Below, in pieces: positions 61,115-64,000 of a stretch of 64,000 nucleotides of DNA. The notes beneath the pieces were generated by a model that did no database searches, was not told the DNA's origin, and saw only the letters and a program-made list of their open reading frames with translations. The DNA is from Myxococcales bacterium (GTDB taxonomy: Bacteria > Myxococcota_A > Polyangia > Polyangiales > JADJMO01). Both the position numbers and the translations under genes were made by a program. The stretch spans positions 186,001 through 250,000 of the forward strand of contig JADJMO010000007.1 in assembly GCA_016709545.1 (NCBI GenBank), written 5' to 3'. The stretch's first letter is position 1. Each line of letters opens with the position of its first letter.

Positions 61115-61816
61115 ATGGGCATCTTCGATCGCGCCAAGCGGGCCATCTCGTCCAACGTCAACTCGATGCTCGACAAGGCCGAGGACACGCGGAAGATCGT
61201 CGACCTCACCATCGAGGAGATGAAGGAGCACATCGCCCGCGCCAAGCAGGACGTGATCGGCAGCGTCGCCGCCGAGAAGCAGCTCCGCAAGCAGTGCGAC
61301 GAGCTCCGCACCCAGATGGAGAAGTGGGAGCAGCGCGCGGTGCTCGCGGTCAAGGCCGGCGACGACGCCCTCGCCCGCGAGGCCCTCAAGCAGAAGAGCC
61401 GCCTCTCCGCCGAGCTCGCGTCGGCCGAGAAGCAGCGCGAGGCCCAGCTCGGCCTGGCCCTCGAGCAGCGGAGCCGCCTCCAGGAGATGGAGCTCAAGGT
61501 CAAGGAGGTCACCGCCAAGAAGGGCACCATCGTCGCCAAGGCCGAGATCGCCAAGGCCGGCGGCGGCTCCGAGGCGCTCGGGGCCAAGCCCGGGTCGAAT
61601 GCCTTCGAGGACTTCCGCAAGATGGAGGAGAAGATCGACGAGCAGGACGCCCACGCCCAGGCGCTCCGCGAGCTCGACGACGACGCCATCAAGGACGCGG
61701 AGCTCGAGTCCAAGTTCCGCCGCCTCGAGGCGAGCGGCGTCACGCCCGAGGGCGGGCCGAGCGCGGTCGACGACGAGCTCGCCGCCCTGAAAAAGCGCGT
61801 CCGCGTCAGCAGCTGA
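61115..61816 (+). CDS. pspA: PspA/IM30 family membrane-stress protein
   Basis: 233 residues, almost all coiled coil. MGIFDRAKRAISSNVNSMLDKAEDTRKI is the N-terminal amphipathic membrane-binding helix. It is followed by long charged helices with heptads (KQLRKQCDELRTQMEKWEQRAV) and a short C-terminal helix ending DDELAALKKRV. PspA/Vipp1 proteins are bacterial ESCRT-III-like and repair or protect membranes under stress. No pspF, pspB or pspC is nearby. Confidence 0.92.
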   Translation: MGIFDRAKRAISSNVNSMLDKAEDTRKIVDLTIEEMKEHIARAKQDVIGSVAAEKQLRKQCDELRTQMEKWEQRAVLAVKAGDDALAREALKQKSRLSAELASAEKQREAQLGLALEQRSRLQEMELKVKEVTAKKGTIVAKAEIAKAGGGSEALGAKPGSNAFEDFRKMEEKIDEQDAHAQALRELDDDAIKDAELESKFRRLEASGVTPEGGPSAVDDELAALKKRVRVSS

Positions 61817-61840
61817 CGGAGCGACCAGGCGGAGGTCCCG

Positions 61841-61862
61841 CCCGCCAGAGCGGGTTTCTGTT
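61841..61862 (+). terminator. Rho-independent-like terminator after pspA
   Basis: CCCGC (61841-61845) pairs with GCGGG (61850-61854) over a four-base loop and is followed by TTTCTGTT, 25 bases after the pspA stop. Confidence 0.55.
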
Positions 61863-61894
61863 GATTTGAGACAAAGGTTGGACGAGAAGAGCTG

Positions 61895-64000
61895 GTGCCC
61901 ATCGTCGTCGCCGTTCGTCGCGGAGGAGAGGCGGTGGCGGCAGAGGTCCTGGCGCAAGAAATTCGCGCCACCCTCGAGCGCGCCTCGGTGAGCGGCGCCC
62001 GCCTCGTCGGCGTGGCCGCCGATGGCGCCTCGTTCGGCTTCGACGACGACGCGCTCGAGGACGCGATCGACCTCGCGGTGTCCTTCGTCAGCGCGGGTCA
62101 TGCGCCTCTGCGCGTCGGCATCGGCCGCGGCGATCTCGCGCCCGTCCGCGAGCCCTCCTCCTTCGACGCCTTCGCGGTCGGCTCGGCCGCCGCGCGCGCG
62201 ACGGCCCTCGCCCGCGTCGGCGGCGACGGCGAGGTGCTGGTCGACCTCGAGATCCCCGAGGCGCGGAGCGGCGGCCTCCTGTCGCTCGGCAAGCGCGTCG
62301 CGAGCCTGCACGACCTCGCGGGGGCGCACGTCGGGAGCCGCTTCCGCGCGATCGTCCTCGACCACCGCGAGCCGTTCCGACGCGAGGGTGGTGCCTCCGT
62401 CGAGCGCATCCAGACCCCGCGCGTGATCGGTCGCGAGGCCTCGCTCGCGATGGTCGACGCCGTCATGCCCGGCGGCCTCGCGGTCGTCCGCGCGATGCCG
62501 GGCGTCGGCGGCACGCGCTTCCTCGAGGAGCTCCAGTCGCGGGCCTCGCGCGCGCTCTTCGTCGAGCCCGTCGGGTGCTCGGTCGAGCCGCTCGGCGCCC
62601 TGCGCGCGGCGCTCGCCCGCAACGAGCACCGCCGCGAGCGGACGAGCACGGTCGACGACGCGCTCGCTGCGCTCCTCTCCGGCCAGGGCGTCGACGTGCC
62701 TGCGGCGAGCGACCTCCTCAACGCGTGGCTCGAGGTCGCCGGACACGACGCCCACGACGAGCGCAGCTGGGTCCTCGTCGACGACGCGAGCCTGGTCGAC
62801 CGCGCCACTCTCGAGGCGATCGGCCACGCGGCGAGCGTGCCGGACACCCGCATCGCCGTCGTCGTGCGCGTCGACGAGGGAGACGTGCTGCCGCCTGCGC
62901 TCGCGCAGCTGGTCGTCGAGGCCGAGGTCACGCTGCGACCGCTCGCGCCCCACGAGGGCGCCGCGGTGGTGGAGGAGGCGTGCGGGCCGGGCGTCGCCCC
63001 CGAGGTCGTGCGCCGCTGGACCCGTCGCGGGGGAGGCATCCCGCTCGCCATCCTCGAGTCGCTCCGCCACGGGCTCGCGCTCGGAGACCTCGCGGTCCGC
63101 ACCGGCGAAGGGGGCCGCACGGTCATCGTCCCGCGGTCCAAGACCTCCGGTCGCGGTCGCACGCTCGGCCCTCGCGGCTGGATCGCGCGCCGCGCGACCG
63201 CGCTCGGCGTCGACCGCCCCGAGGACCGCCTGCTGCTCTCGCTCTCGTGCCTCGCCGGCTCCAACGTGGAGCGGGTGCGCCTCGAGCAAGCGGCGAGCGA
63301 GCACCTCGACGTGTCGCCGCCCGCGGTCGACGCGTCGATCGCCCGGCTCGTGCGCGAGGCGCTGCTCGTCGAGCACGCGGGCACGCTCTCCCCGAGCTCG
63401 CGCACCTTGCGCGACACCGTGCTCGAGAGCCTCGACGAGGGCACGCGCAAGGCGCTGCACGCCGCCTACGCCGCCGTGGTCGCGCGCACGTCGCACGGCC
63501 TCGATCTCGCCGAGGGCGCGCACCACGCCGCGCTCGCGGGGGACCACCTCGGCGCCGCTGCGCTGGCGGGCCGCGCCGCCGAGCGCTGTCGTCGGGTCGG
63601 GCTCACCGAGTGGGCCTCCTCGCTGCTCGCGTTCGCCCGCGCCGAGGGCGGAGACGTGGCGCCGTTCCCGACCACGCCGTCTCCGGCGCCGCGGCCGTCG
63701 ATGCCGTCGCCCGCCCCCGAGGTCGCGCCGCCGTCGATCACGCCGGAGCCGCCCACGGTCGCGCAGCTCGATCGCGACGGCCCGGTCTCGCGCACGCTGC
63801 CCGACGTCGCGCCCCGCTCGCGCACGATCCCCGAGCCGTCCCGCGCGGAGCCGTCCCGCCCCGAAGCGTCGCGACCGGCGCCGCGTTCGTCGGCCGAGGC
63901 GCGGATGACCCTCGGGGTCACGCACCTGTCCACCGGCCAGATCGCCGCGCTCCCTGCGCCGCCGCCCGTGCTGATCCCCGAGATCGTGATGCCGGTGATC
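61895..64000 (+). CDS. Cyclase-like/ATPase-like signalling protein with degenerate P-loop (cut by window end)
   Basis: At least 702 residues, running off the right edge. The layout copies the cyclase + NTPase + helical-repeat proteins. Residues about 1-165 resemble a class III cyclase fold (LRVGIGRGDL...FAVGSAAARATALARVGGDGEVLVD), though without recognisable catalytic residues. VIGREASLAM then begins an AAA-like region where the P-loop reads MPGVGGTRFLEE, lacking the Walker A Lys. A winged/helical part (LLLSLSCLAG) and helical repeats (GAHHAALAGDHLGAAALAGRAAERC) follow, then a Pro/Ser-rich tail. Start GTG at 61895. It is probably a scaffold or regulator rather than an enzyme. Confidence 0.6.
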   Translation, partial: MPIVVAVRRGGEAVAAEVLAQEIRATLERASVSGARLVGVAADGASFGFDDDALEDAIDLAVSFVSAGHAPLRVGIGRGDLAPVREPSSFDAFAVGSAAARATALARVGGDGEVLVDLEIPEARSGGLLSLGKRVASLHDLAGAHVGSRFRAIVLDHREPFRREGGASVERIQTPRVIGREASLAMVDAVMPGGLAVVRAMPGVGGTRFLEELQSRASRALFVEPVGCSVEPLGALRAALARNEHRRERTSTVDDALAALLSGQGVDVPAASDLLNAWLEVAGHDAHDERSWVLVDDASLVDRATLEAIGHAASVPDTRIAVVVRVDEGDVLPPALAQLVVEAEVTLRPLAPHEGAAVVEEACGPGVAPEVVRRWTRRGGGIPLAILESLRHGLALGDLAVRTGEGGRTVIVPRSKTSGRGRTLGPRGWIARRATALGVDRPEDRLLLSLSCLAGSNVERVRLEQAASEHLDVSPPAVDASIARLVREALLVEHAGTLSPSSRTLRDTVLESLDEGTRKALHAAYAAVVARTSHGLDLAEGAHHAALAGDHLGAAALAGRAAERCRRVGLTEWASSLLAFARAEGGDVAPFPTTPSPAPRPSMPSPAPEVAPPSITPEPPTVAQLDRDGPVSRTLPDVAPRSRTIPEPSRAEPSRPEASRPAPRSSAEARMTLGVTHLSTGQIAALPAPPPVLIPEIVMPVI

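Overview
This is 64 kb of very GC-rich bacterial chromosome. The gene content points to the phylum Myxococcota, most likely a Polyangia-type lineage. The signs are eukaryotic-like Ser/Thr kinases beside an FHA-type sigma-54 activator, PEGA-domain proteins, and many secreted lipoproteins whose lipobox is followed by a low-complexity Asp/Thr/Gly linker. Many start codons also sit 5-8 bases after a TAnnnT-like hexamer and have no Shine-Dalgarno, which suggests widespread leaderless transcription. I see no tRNA, rRNA, prophage, CRISPR array or complete insertion sequence. The lineage call is an inference from gene content.

Layout. 1-5 kb: haem genes (hemY partial, hemE), a lipid kinase, a DUF3943-like protein, a DnaJ-class chaperone and a symmetrical cluster of GC palindromes. 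5-11 kb: secreted proteins, namely a Lys/Asp-rich lipoprotein, a clan GH-A-like hydrolase, a di-haem MauG/CcpA-type protein, a zf-TFIIB protein, a GH18 chitinase-like lipoprotein and an extensin-like protein. 11-12.3 kb: an Rpn-family PD-(D/E)xK nuclease with an internal start signal and a separate copy of its own C-terminal domain immediately downstream. 12.3-20.3 kb: a di-haem lipoprotein, two tandem Cys-rich lipoproteins, two Ser/Thr kinases, an FHA/sigma-54 activator and a divergent TPR/PEGA gene pair, with three GTTTCGAAAC-like palindromes in the divergent gap. 20.3-21.1 kb: an orphan MlaF-like ABC ATPase.

21.1-47.5 kb is a large surface-glycan locus. It holds a Gfo/Idh/MocA dehydrogenase, three DegT aminotransferases, a WbpD-type and a NeuD-type acyltransferase, an SDR epimerase, CDP-glucose 4,6-dehydratase, a GT2 glycosyltransferase, a TIGR00374-type membrane protein, four YfhO-like and three other polytopic membrane proteins, and three paralogous membrane-anchored discoidin-like proteins. 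A plausible reading is that the soluble enzymes make amino- and deoxysugars, GT2 charges a lipid carrier, and the YfhO-type proteins transfer sugars outside the membrane.

47.6-64 kb: a secreted alpha/beta hydrolase, a thiolase, a non-coding gap holding two stem-bounded copies of one 81-base core, a PAS hybrid histidine kinase, purK, a PEGA protein, topA, orn, a dicarboxylate symporter, pspA, and a cyclase-like/ATPase-like protein cut by the right edge.

At least a dozen conserved genes (including topA, the thiolase and the epimerase) are interrupted by what look like single-base indels. I read these mainly as assembly error and give the reconstructed gene extents.
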